From: Schistocerca nitens
Taxonomy: Eukaryota > Arthropoda > Insecta > Orthoptera > Acrididae
Assembly (NCBI RefSeq): GCF_023898315.1
Contig: NC_064616.1
Location: forward strand, 289,381,205-289,445,204
Length of the DNA: 64,000 nt
Reading direction: 5' to 3'
The notes under the pieces were generated by a model that was given only the letters and a program-made list of their open reading frames with translations, was not told the DNA's origin and made no database searches. Shown here piece by piece: positions 36,701-48,700 of this stretch. Numbering within the stretch: the stretch's first letter is position 1; each line of letters begins with the position of its first letter. Made by a program: the position numbers and the translations under genes.

Positions 36701-39700
36701 ACTCGCCGATCTTTCAAAGTGCCGCCGCGCAGTTACGCGTGTCCTCTACATGCGGCGCTATCTGCCAGCCATGCAGCAGCAGCAGCGCCACCTCACTGTC
36801 TGCCCGCCATGCAGCAGCAGCGCCACCTAAGCAGCCAGCCAGCCAGCGGCCGCTATACTTGGACTCAGTTATGATTTGACTGTTAAAGTGACACACATCT
36901 TACTCCGTTTACTTGATCTGTGACTTTCATGTATTGCGTCTTTCTTGAAATATATTTGTTCAACTTGAAGTTATTACAATTGGCGACGAGGTAGTGATTT
37001 TTCTTTTCCATCGTTGACCCACGTGTTTCCATGGCTACTTTAGAACAACTATTGCAAGGTCTCATAGAACATCAAACACTTCTCACAAATGCGATTCGTG
37101 ATTTCGTCGCGGCATCTCTCGTTGTTGTCTCTACCTCCTTTTCCTCCTTACGACGAGACAGCGGAAGACTGGTCTGATTACGAAAAACGTCTTCGACAGC
37201 ACTTCTTGGCATTTCATATCGCGGACGAACAAACATGTAAGTCTCTGTTCCTTTCATGGATTTCACCTCAAATGTATCGGTTGTTGTCGCAATTGGCTCC
37301 TTTGAAAGATCCTGCATCTTTGTCCTTTGCTGAAATGTGCTCACTTCTGTCCGTCTATTTTGAAAAGCAAATGCATGTGGTAGCCTCTCATGTTGCCTTT
37401 TATCGTTGTCAAATACACCCGAATCAATCCTATCGTGCTGGGCTGCTGAACTTCACGGCCTCAGTAGAAAGTGTCAATTTGTTACTGAAGTTCACAAAGA
37501 ATCCTACACCGATTCCGTGGTACAGGATGCTATTATCCGTTCGGTGCCCGACAAAGAAGTTAGGCAATGTGCCCTTCAGTTGGCAAATCCGACTCCAGAT
37601 GAAGTTCTTTCCATCGCTCAGTCTTTTGAAATTTCTGGTGCCGCTGGAGCGCAAATAGAGCCATGGGGCGACAATAGGGAAATACAACCTCTGTGTGATT
37701 TTGACGAAGCGTGTGGTGTCTCCCCGCCGGCCGACGTGGCTGCAGTATGCTCCCAAGCGCAGTCTCGGCCTAACCGTAAACAAACCTCTAAGAAACTGCA
37801 GCAAAACCCACGGCAACTTCCTTCATGTCCGCAGTGTTTTACGAAACATTCACGAGAAGATTGTCCACAACGTTGGGCCATGTGTCACAAATGGAAAAAA
37901 ATGGGTCATGTGTCATCCGTTTGCTAATCCAACTGCATACATGATGTTCATGAACATGATAATGATTCTGATTCTGTGTTGTCTGTCAATTGTACTTCTT
38001 CCCTTTCAGGGAAGTTATTCCTCACTGTCCAAATACTTGGTCGAGATGTTAGCATGCAGGTGGATACTGGTTCTGCTGCCACTATCATCAATTCTCAGAC
38101 GTATCTTCAGTTGGGTTCTCCAATCCTGTCACCAGTCACCTGTCACTAGGCAATTACGGACTTAAAATAAACAGAAGATTTCTCTCTTGGGACAATTTGA
38201 TGCTGATGTATCTTACAAATCTGTCATTCGCACTGTTCCCATATTTGTGGTCGACCATAGTAACGCGGAGATCTTTTTGGTTTCGATGACTTTTGCGTTT
38301 TTGGTTTCTCCATAGAAGACTCTGTCAATATCGTCTCTGATGCTATTCCTTATGCTCAATTGGATTCCTTGTCAACGACATTTTCATCCCTTTGTTCTCC
38401 TGGGTTAGGCCGTGCAAACGACTTTGAAGCTCGTATCATGCTCAAACCCACTGCTCGGCCTAAGTTTTTTCGGGCTCAGCCCATTCCTGTGGCCCTTCGT
38501 GATCGGGTCAAACGGGAGCTGGATCGTCTCACTGCTTCATGGGTCTTGCTTCCTGTCACTTCCAGTGAGTGGTCCTCTCCTGTCGTTGTCGTTGCTAAGC
38601 CAAATGGTGATATTCATCTCTGTGGCGATTTCAAAGCCACTGTAAATGCTCAATACCTTATCGACACTTACCCTATGCCTCGACCTGAAGAATTGTTCAC
38701 TAAACTTGCTGGAGGTCAGTATTTTTCTAAACTTGACCTGTCAGAAGCTTATCATCAACTTCCTCTCGACGCTGCTTCCCGGCAGTTTCTGGTCCTTAAA
38801 ATGCCTTTCGGCCTCTATCAATACCAACGATTGCCATTCGGGGTTGCCAGCGCCCCTGCTCTCTTTCAGCGATTCTTGGAACAATTATTGCTCACTGTCC
38901 CTGGGTGTATAAATTACCAGGACGACATTGTTGTCACTGGCTCCACCACTGATGAACATATTCAAAATCTCTGTACACTTTTTCATGTCTTACAGACTGC
39001 CGGTCTTAAGTGTACTTCAGAAATCAAAATTTTTTCAGGTATCTATCACGTACTTGGGGTTTTAACTCTCTCGGGCTGGTATTCGTCCACTTCAGCAAAC
39101 TGTTGCTGCGATCGATGCCCTTCCTCGCCCTACATCTGTTAAGGAACTGCAGGCCTTCTTGGGGAAAATAGCATACTATCACAAGTTTTTACCGTCTGCT
39201 GCTTGCCATTGCATCGCCTGTTGCATAAGAACGTGCCTTTTCACTGGTCCGCGTCATGCGATGTGGCTTTCCAGAAATTGAAGACTGTGCTGAAACAGGC
39301 CCCGTGCCTGGCTACTTATCGATCTGGCCAACATCTTGTTCTTGCCACGGACGCCTCTCAATACGGGGTCGGTGCAGTCCTTGCACACCGTTTTTCTGAC
39401 GGTTCTGAACAACCCATTTCTTATGCCTTCAAAATGCTCACGGATGCCCAATAAAAGTATTCTCAAATTGAAAAAGAAGCCTTGGCCATTATTTATGCTC
39501 CTCAAAAGTTTGGTGTTTTTCTATATGGATCCAAATTTCATCTTGTTATGGATCACAAACCACTTGTTTCCTTGTTTCATCCATCAACGTCACTTCCCGA
39601 CAAGGCTGCACACCGCTTCCAGTGTTGGGCTCTTTACTTGTCTCGTTTCAATTATGAGATCCATTTCCGGCCGACGGCTCAACATGGGAATGCTGATGCA

Positions 39701-42700
39701 CTGTCTCGCCTTCCCATGGGTCCTGATCTGGCATTCAATAGGGACGAACTTTTGTGTTTCCACCTGGATGTTGCCGAGCAGCAGATTGTGGACGGGTTCC
39801 CCATCACCGGGGACCGGCTGGCGGCTGCTATGGTTGCTGACCCTACCCTCTCCCGGGTTTTACACTGTATTCAGAAGGGTTGGCCAGATCGTCCATCCGC
39901 TAAAACTTCTGATCCGTTGTGGAACTACTACGCTTTGCGTTACCGCCTCACGGCTAGGGATGGTGTTATCCTCCTTTCCACCGAAAATGCTTCGCCGCGT
40001 GTTGTGGTACCTGCGTCTTTGCGTGCTTTGGCCTTGCGCCTCCTTCACCAAGGGCACTGGGGTGTCTCTCGCACAAAATCTCTGGCGCGCTGTCATGTGT
40101 ACTGGCCTGGCATCAACTCTGAAATCACCAACATGGTCGCTGCCTGCGGCCCTTGTGCGTCACAGACCACCGCCCTGAAGTCATCATTGTCACCGTGGCC
40201 TTCGCCTGAGAAGCCCTGGGAGCTGACTTTGCGGGACCTTTTATAGGTACTTATTGGCTTCTCGTTATTGATGCCTATTCTAACTTTCCTTTCATTGTCC
40301 GTTGCACATCGCGTACCACCGCGGCAACCACCATTGCTCTAGCTTGCATTTTCTCTTTGGAAGGCCTTCCCTCTACTCTTGTTACTGATAATGGTCCACA
40401 ATTTGCCTCTTCCGATTTTGCGGATTTTTGTGCCCGTCATGGCGTCATGCATCTCACGGCCCCTCCGTTCCATCCACAGTCAAACGGTGAGGCTGAACGA
40501 CTGGTCCACACATTTAAGGCTCAGATGAGGAAACTCCTGACTTCTTCTTCTGGTGATGATGCGCTTCTCCAATTTCTGGATTCTTACCGTTTTACCCCCA
40601 TGGGCGACCACAGCCCTGCACGCTACTTCATCTTCTGTGGCCTTCCACCTCACGGCCGTAGGTGCCTTCACTTGGCCGGTTCACCGACGACGACCTTTTA
40701 TGGGTACGTGGATATGGCAGGTGGCCAAAATGGAGTCCTGGCCGCATCTTACGACACCATGGCCAATGCCTGTATGAAATCCAGACGGACACGGGTGTTG
40801 CAGTGCATCATTCGGACCAGCTTCAGCCTCGTGTGCCGGCAACACCTGTTCCGGATGCCGCTACACCACCTTCGGCTCTACCTGACACTCGGGATACTGG
40901 AATCTCTCATTACTCACAACACAGTCCTCTTACCATAATATCGGTGCCAGCACAGAACTGGCGCCACCAGGAGACGTGTCCATGCAGGAACCAGATGACC
41001 ATCATCTGTCGGAGCAACTCTACTCGCCTCCTTCTCCTAGGGATGCGGACACATCGCCCATGTCTCCTGTTATAACAACTGGACTTGCTGCAGTGGGCAG
41101 ATTGGTGCACGGGGCCCCAGCAGATTCGACCCATTATCATCGGGGACACTTCCATTCGTACGGGAAGACTCCTCCTCGAGACTTTACGGTCAGTCAAACA
41201 ACACCTATGGACGTTAGCAATCTACAGGCCACCTCCATCAAGACCTGTGCAAAAAATTCAAAGGGGGTAAAAGTGTTGTGATTCGCCAATCTTTCAAAGT
41301 GCTGCAACACAGTTACGCGCGTCCTCTACATGTGGCGCTGTCTGCCAGCCATGCAGCAGCAGCACCACCACCTAAGCGGCCAGCCAGCCAGCAGCCGCTA
41401 TACTTGGACTCAGTTATGATTTGACTGTTAAAGTGTTCACACGTCTTACTCTGTTTACTTGATCTGTGACTTTCATGTATTGCGTCTTCCTTGAAATATA
41501 TTTGTTCAACTTCAAGTTGTTACACATACCTACAGAATTTGTTTTAAGAAAGTAGTTTGTACCTTTATAGAGTTTAAAAAAGTTTGACTCAGTGAACAAT
41601 AAGCCTCTCTCCCAAATTTTGAAGAAGCGAGGTCTACACATCAAACCCACTGCAATAATCAGAGAAATTGGAAGTGGCACCAAATCTAAAGTAAATCTCA
41701 GAAGAGAAAATTGCGAATTACTTGAAATTAAAATAGGACTGGGGTGAGGCAGTGGACACTTTCCATTACTACTTAACTGTATTGTAGGAAAACTAATCCA
41801 AGGGGGTCAAAAAATAAAGTGGTGCTTAAAATTGATCAACCAGTCAGATTGGGAAGAACTAATATTAGGATAAACTGCTTAGTTTTTTCAGATGATCTGA
41901 TGATTCTTTATCAGGACAAAAACAAATTAAAAAAATGTACAGTGAATTTGGCTCCAAAATTTCATTGGGAAGGGAAGACACCCAAAATTCTAGAAAACCA
42001 AATATGAAACAATTAAGAGAGTTTCACTCTTACAGTATTTAGACAAAACGGACCAAGGGACTGGCTTAGAAAATGTTGGCTATGAAATTCATCACCACAA
42101 AGTGAAAAAATCCTTCAGATGTACAGAAGAAATTCACAACAACAAAACAACATCAACAAAATGCATCTCATATTACTCAGAACAGTGAGACTACTGGGGC
42201 TCACTCACCCATTTCCAACAGGGAGAGTTAGGTAGATAAATAGGCAGACAGACAAACAGACAGAAAGGGAATGAGAGAGATTTTAAAAACTTCCAAACGG
42301 TAGAATTAAAAACATTCCAGAAAATTTTAGGTCCAAAAACACTGAAGAAGAGAAAATAAGGAAATGCAGAAGTATGTCAATACTTTAAGTATGAAAAAAT
42401 TCTGGCTGAAGTTCCATGGGCATAGTAAAAAAATGAAACCGACCAGTTTAACTAGACCAGTTGTGGAATGCTATGAATCATCCAGTAAAGCTAAATTTGA
42501 AACAGTAAAATGGACTAAACCAGTAAATGAATACCTGAAAGCAACAGGGATAACACAACATGAAATACAACTTAGAAAAAAAACTTAGATATAAAATTGA
42601 CAACTGGACATTTGGCCAGGAAAAAAACACAAGAAGATGGAACTGCTTGGTCTGAGAGCAAGAAAAGATCAATTCTGAGAGAAGGAAAGTAATATGTTCA

Positions 42701-45700
42701 CAAAGAAAAGCTAAAAATATTACAATTTACATGAGGGGCCATAGACACAAGAAATTTGTTGTCTAATGTACCCAGCAGAGAAAATTATCCAAAAGAGGTG
42801 GGTGCCAAGGAGTTAGTGGGTTCTAAAACAGAGAACAAAATAAATAGGTGCACACATAGTGTTAGGTAACTTCCTTGTTCTTAACATGAATAACAGCAAA
42901 TTCAGAGGATATTCCAATGCAAGTTGTTTGAAGTAGGCCAGTTCGATATTCACAATAACAACAGAGGCCAACTGACAATGCTTTGACTAGACAGGCAGAA
43001 GGTGTGTATCTTCGCTGGCTGCAGATTGGCAGTGTAATCACACAGGTTATTGCCAGCATCTAAGCACGGACTGGTGGAGCGTGGTATCGATAGCATGTAA
43101 TACCACATTCTTTCCCCCCAAACTCCTTGCCATTGCCGTGTACTGTTGCTGTCGGAAATGATGGAGGGGGGGGGGGGGGGGTTGCAGGTGCCACTGAGGA
43201 AGCAGGAGTAGAACTTCAACCAATGACAAGCTCCTGTCCACACCACAAAATTTGTCTTGCAAATAGCTAGAAACATTGGCTGAAAACCCAGCCATAGGGG
43301 GCACAGACACGCTAATGGATGGAGCATCTTCTCCTTATGGTGGAGGCATAGTGGTGACATGAGGGTCCATAGTGGCCCACTGTAAGGCAGCAGGGCAAAG
43401 GGGACCCACCTCCCACAGATGGAACTGGTGGCCCTGCAATGACAGTGACAATGCTGTGTCGACATCCATTGGTTCCCTATCCAACGTCGGTGGCACGGGA
43501 GCTGAGAGAGGCGAAGGTGGCTGGGGCTGTGGGCCCCTCCTGGGTACTGAATCTGTAAATGAAAAACCCACAGCAGGATCATGCAGCCCACACAAACAGA
43601 GCTCATTCTGATAGCACTTCTATAGCTCGGTGGGACACTGTACAACATACAAAGAGTGACCCAAAACTTTGGTGATAACACCTCATTCCCATCACCTTTG
43701 TCTGCCAGACACTCTGAAAAAGACCAAATAATGTATGGGAGGTACGTGACTGGTCCATATGGTGCTTGAAAGCTCTGATAAAGCTTTCTGTTTCACCATT
43801 GGATTGAGGGTGGAACAATGGTCATCACATGCTTCATGCCAATAGTGTCACAAAACTGCTGAAATTCTGCCAATGTGAATGGGAGTTCCATTGTCCAAAA
43901 TCAACACTTCAGGTAAACCCTACAATGCAAAAGACTGATGCCAGGGTCTTGATAGTGCTAACTGTTGTGTTGGAATGCAAGTCCACCGTGAGCAGAAAGT
44001 TGGTAGAGGTGTCTATCACAATAAGCCAATGGGAATTCCTGTAGGGACAAGCAAATTCAGTATGCAAACATTGCCAAAGCCAAATAAAATTTTTTTGTGG
44101 CAGAGCAACTTGGTGTTCTGCACATGCTGGATACTGTGAACTTAATGATTCTATTCGAGCGTCCATGCCAATACATGTGCTATGGCATCGGGCGAGCTGC
44201 TTAGTGTGTACAGTGCCCCAATGGCCTTAATTGAGAAATTGAAGAATTTCCTTCTGAAGCAAACTCAAGACAACTGAATGGGACTGGTCATTGTCTTTTT
44301 GTGATAGATCATACCTTGCTGGACTGATAAGCTGTACCAAAGCACAAAATAACAGTGTACAACCGGATGCGTAATCTGCTTAACTGAACTGATGCGGACG
44401 TATTGCAACAATATCTTGAGATTGGGGTCTGCGGCTGTTGCTTGAGCAATCCATAGGTAGTCAATGGGAAAACCATCGAGTGTTTCATTGTTGTGGACAT
44501 CAGTTGGGATCCAAGAATCTTTTGAAGTATAGAATGCTGAATCGGTACTGACTGGAAGGCAGGAACCAGTGTCCACATTCTAATGCTTAACCATTGGCCT
44601 GTGCACTATTTCATACTGATAAATAGAGGTGAGCAAGGACCAATGCAGCAACTCAAAATGTACCAAACAGTGATCACTCACTAAAGCATGTTTCAGTTGC
44701 TGAAATGTGATGTGACACTCCCTAGTCCTCTCAAGTGAAAGAGTCATTGAAGATGATGCAAGGGAGCTGCACTCTGTGCAGCTTTAGGAGTGAAATGAAT
44801 GTAATAAAATGGTTTACCCAATACAGCCTGGAGTTCACTTTTTGAGGAACTGGGAGAATCCAGATGGTAGTTAATGCAACTGCAAAGGGCGGATACCATG
44901 ACTGTTGATAACATGTCCCAAATATTTATTCTCATCTGGAAGAAGGAGCACTTGACTCTATTGCACGTCATCTGAGAGTACTTGAAACAGTTTCCTGAAA
45001 TTGGCAAGACGTTTGTCAGGAGTATGACCCAAAACTACTGTGTTGTCCAAATAATTTGAACAAGAAGGAACTGTAGCAGTCACTGTGATAAGTAGTGTTG
45101 AAAAATTGCAGGTGTGGATGCAGTGCCAAAGGGCAGCTGCAAAAACAAAATAATCCCATGTGGGTGTTGATTACAAAAGCGTGTTGGGACTGTTCATCTG
45201 AGGGAAGCTGCAGGTAATTGTGACAAAGTTCAACCTTGGAAAATAAGTGACATGCACCGAGGTTGTCCATGAGTTCCACAGGCCATGCAAAGGAAAAGAG
45301 TCAGTCACAGTGTGTGGATTTACCATTGCCTTGAAATCTGCACATAAGTGTAATTTGCCTGAAGGGGATGCCTGATGGCTGCCCTGGAGGAAATCACACC
45401 ATCGTTCTGCCAAGATAAGAATTTCTGTGCCATTTGATCTCTGTTAGCACAAAGGATGGGCCATATTTGGCAAAACTGTGGTTGCAGATTGTCTTTCAAG
45501 GTAATGTGAGCCTCATAATCATCAGCTTTGCCTAGACCACCTTGAAAAATGTCACTAAATTTCTCACAAAGTTCACTTACCTTGTTCGCAGACAAAGAGG
45601 AGCTTACAGGGAGAGTATTACCTTGAATTTGCAAACCAAACAAATAAATAAAGTCAATGCCAAATTTTTTTTCACTATTATGTGAGCGCAAAACAATGAA

Positions 45701-48700
45701 CGAAACTGTATTTTTAATGTTACAAAATGTGACAAGCAGGCTGCAAATACCTAACATGGGAAAGTCATGTCCACTATTACCAGAAAGAGTTACTTGTGAC
45801 TTACGTGGCTTGGGCTTGCCAAACAGTTCATAAATGCTTCTATTCAACAAAGTCACGACACACCAGTGGCTAATTGCATGCGTATTTTGTGTTTGATAGG
45901 CTGCAGAGTGAGAAACAGCTTATTGGCATGTTATTGGATGGAAGAAGTGTGTGACATATTTGCTGTTGCACTTGCACTGATGAACACTAGAATTGCTTTT
46001 TGGTTTTTAAAAAATTTCATCTACATTTATTGACTGAGACCTTGGAGAACACCGAGCGAGGTGGCGCAGTGGTTAGCACACTGGACTCGCATTCGGGAGG
46101 ACGACGGTTCAATCCCGTCTCCGGCCATCCTGATTTAGGTTTTCCGTGATTTCCCTAAATCGCTTGAGGCGAATGCCGGGATGGTTCCTTTGAAAGGGCA
46201 CGGCCGATTTCCTTCCCCATCCTTCCCTCACCCGAGCTTGTGCTCCGTCTCTAATGATCTCGTTGTCCACGGGACGTTAAACACTGATCTCCTCCTCCTC
46301 CCTCCTTGGAGAACATACAGAGAGCTTGTTGGACTTGCATTTCTGCAAACAAACAGATCCAAAGTGTCCATGCATGCCACAATGGTAACACTTAGCATCA
46401 TGATAGGGGCCTACTTGCCTCTTGTGGGCCTTGAAGCACCAAGGACAGGATTTAAACATCGCTAGCTGGCTGCCTAGCACACTGGTTCTGTTTACGTCGC
46501 TGCCCTGTTTACGTGAACTGCACAGATAGGAGTATAATCAATGGGTACTGCTGCAGTATCACATGTGTCCTGATGCACTAATTCCAAAACCAGTTTCAAG
46601 TGACAATCGGGATACTTAAGAATTTGTTTATGTGAAAATACAATTGCCTTTCCCGACCTTAAATCTTATGCACTGTGAAGTGTGAGTGAAGATGTGTGTA
46701 GTACTTGAACTATTCCTCTTGTTGTGAACCAAAAGCATAAAATTGTGGTACAGAAATGGGCACTGCTTGCTGTGACAGAGCCGTGGATGATGAGAGTGGC
46801 ACCACTGTGTTTGCTTGCACAGAAAGCAGTCTGGTCATCATCTCCATGAGTTGCTGCATCTGCTGCACCTGAAACTGAACAATGTGTGTTACTGACAGTT
46901 CTTTGGGGGGACTGGCTATGATGAAACATGCAAAAAATGGCTAGAAATATAGTGCAACCACTGAAGAAAGTATGGATAGGTATAACTAGAAAGAACAGCC
47001 TCTGAAAAACACAAGAAAACAGTCACTTGCAGGGCCAGTGTTCTGAAGCATACTGAAAACACTGAAGCAAAGTAGCTGGCTATCCTGGTGAAGGGCCACA
47101 TTTCTGCAAGAAAGGCACATAAGAAGTATCATCAGCAGTTGTTTCTGTGGTGAGAAGTAGAACCAAGTAGCAAACAACGGAGTTGTCCGTTGTTGCCAGA
47201 TGTTTTGTCTTCTTGGTGGTGGATGCCAAGGAGTTGGTAGGTTCTAAGACAGAGACCAAAATAATGAGATGCACATGTGACTTCCTTTTGCTTAACTTGA
47301 ATAACAGCAAGCCCAGAGGATATTCAAATGCAAGTCCTTTGAGATAGGCCAATTCAACATCCACCATAACAACAGCAGCTGACTCAAAACTCTTTGACTA
47401 GACAGGCAGAACAGAACTAACAGACAGATTAGAGTTCGGTTTGATATCCTTTTAAGTCAGCTCTGTGGTGGCACTGGCCACACATGCTGGGGAAGATGTG
47501 TGTCAGAGATGGCCATGGATTGGCAGTGTAGCTACAAGGGTTATTCCAAACTTCTAAGCATGGACTTGTGCAGCATGGTGTCAAAAGCACCCAATACCAC
47601 AAGGGCACCTAGAAATTCCAAGAAAAGGACTAGCACTTGAAACAGCAAGGAAATCGTAAGGGAATCCAATAGGACACAATGTCCTGCAGACTAGCATTCA
47701 CTATTGAGTCAGAAGTTGTACACCCGTGTGAAGAAGAGTGGCTGTGAGATCAACTCTCCAGCAGTAGCATGCCCTACGATTCTCATTTCGAATGAATGAA
47801 GTCACTCTGACTTGCTTCTTGCTGATCCAATAGCACTCGACTTCATACTCGTGGGAGGACCCCATAATTTGTGGTGCTTATGGCATCCAAATCACCATGT
47901 GCCACATTTTAATAAAGTGTATTGTATTTTCTATCCTACTCTGTGTAGGTAGAACACTATTTATGACCACTCGCACTGGCAGTAGTGCAGGGACAAGAGC
48001 AACAAACAGGCAGTTCCTGAGGTCGATGATGATGGAGTTCATGAAGGGAATGGCTAGCCAAAACCAGACTCCAGAGAGTAGCAAGAGTAGTCATAAGCAT
48101 ATACAAACAATCATAGGAGCAATCCAAATCAAAACATAATGACAGGTGAGGTCAAATACTCTTCTAATCAGTGACATATATCTAAGGCTTCAATGAATTA
48201 GCGAGACTAAGCGTGGGGCTGCAGTACTTACATGCATTCTCATGTCAGTGGACAACACCAAGTGACCTGCTTGCAACTGTAGCATTGCCTCATGCAGGAG
48301 CAAGGTGTGGCCAGAGTATGTAATCAGTGTAGCTCGGACGTGTCCTCCATATCAGTACTCAGGCTGGGAATCCTATGCACTGTCATATAATAAATTATAA
48401 TACTTGATCAAATAAGAAGAGTGCAGTGACGGCAACAGCCTCTGTGTTGCATGTTATGCCATCATCACAGTCAAATTGACATAAATGCACAGTTGTATTT
48501 ACTTGAAATGATTTTGACCCATGAGTTGCTGTCTACAGACCCATCATACACTGCCATAAAACAGTTCCTATGTTTCTGAAAATTATAAGTTTTTAAAGAT
48601 CTTTGCAGACTTGTTGACTGCAATATAAATAAATGAATATAGCTGGAGTTGATTTTATCAGATGAGCTAGACAAAACAAGAAATTACTTCGAAATTCAAT

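Larger units (their letters stand above)
36694..41524 (+). mobile_element. Ty3/gypsy LTR retrotransposon C, structurally complete
   Basis: The 4831-bp element has LTRs 36694-36978 and 41274-41524, both TGTTGTGA…TTACA, flanked by the 5-bp duplication CATAC (36689-36693 and 41525-41529). The primer-binding site and polypurine tract are present. gag and pol are recognisable but broken. It inserted sense to mRpL37 in intron 2. LTR differences (substitutions plus a ~35-bp length difference in a CAGCAG-rich stretch) suggest moderate age. Confidence 0.95.
43330..46900 (-). pseudogene. gypsy D gag-pol, degenerate
   Basis: Minus-strand order: gag coil QFQVQQMQQLMEMMTRLLSV near 46865-46805; zinc knuckle CYHCGMHGHFGSVC near 46395-46355; SINE interruption; protease trace LATGVS..LLNRSIYELFGKP near 45870-45800; RT entry 'GLGKADDYEAHITLKDNLQP' near 45535 and LHLCADFKAMVNPHT near 45350; catalytic YLDN at about 45050 (second Asp lost); RNase H end 'NVDTGSCLPVSTDSAF' near 44575; integrase core VLILDNGTP near 43900 and 'FHPQSNGETESFIRAFK' near 43815-43765. 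A proline-rich end (…PRRGPQPQPPSPLS…) lies near 43530. Many stops and shifts. Confidence 0.83.
42799..47601 (-). mobile_element. Ty3/gypsy LTR retrotransposon D with both LTRs, antisense
   Basis: Two collinear LTRs (42799-43107 and 47220-47601) with ends TG…CA on either strand bound a 4803-bp element. Read on the minus strand, the 5' LTR is the right-hand one. A purine tract GGAGTTTGGGGGGAAAGAA precedes the left (3') LTR. No clear target duplication was found. A SINE (46052-46303) is inserted between gag and protease. It is antisense to mRpL37. Confidence 0.88.

Noticed and set aside
47897-48139. Met/Gln-rich frame as possible gag gene of a fifth LTR element
   Set aside because: No zinc knuckle, protease or RT follows and no LTR pair was found nearby.
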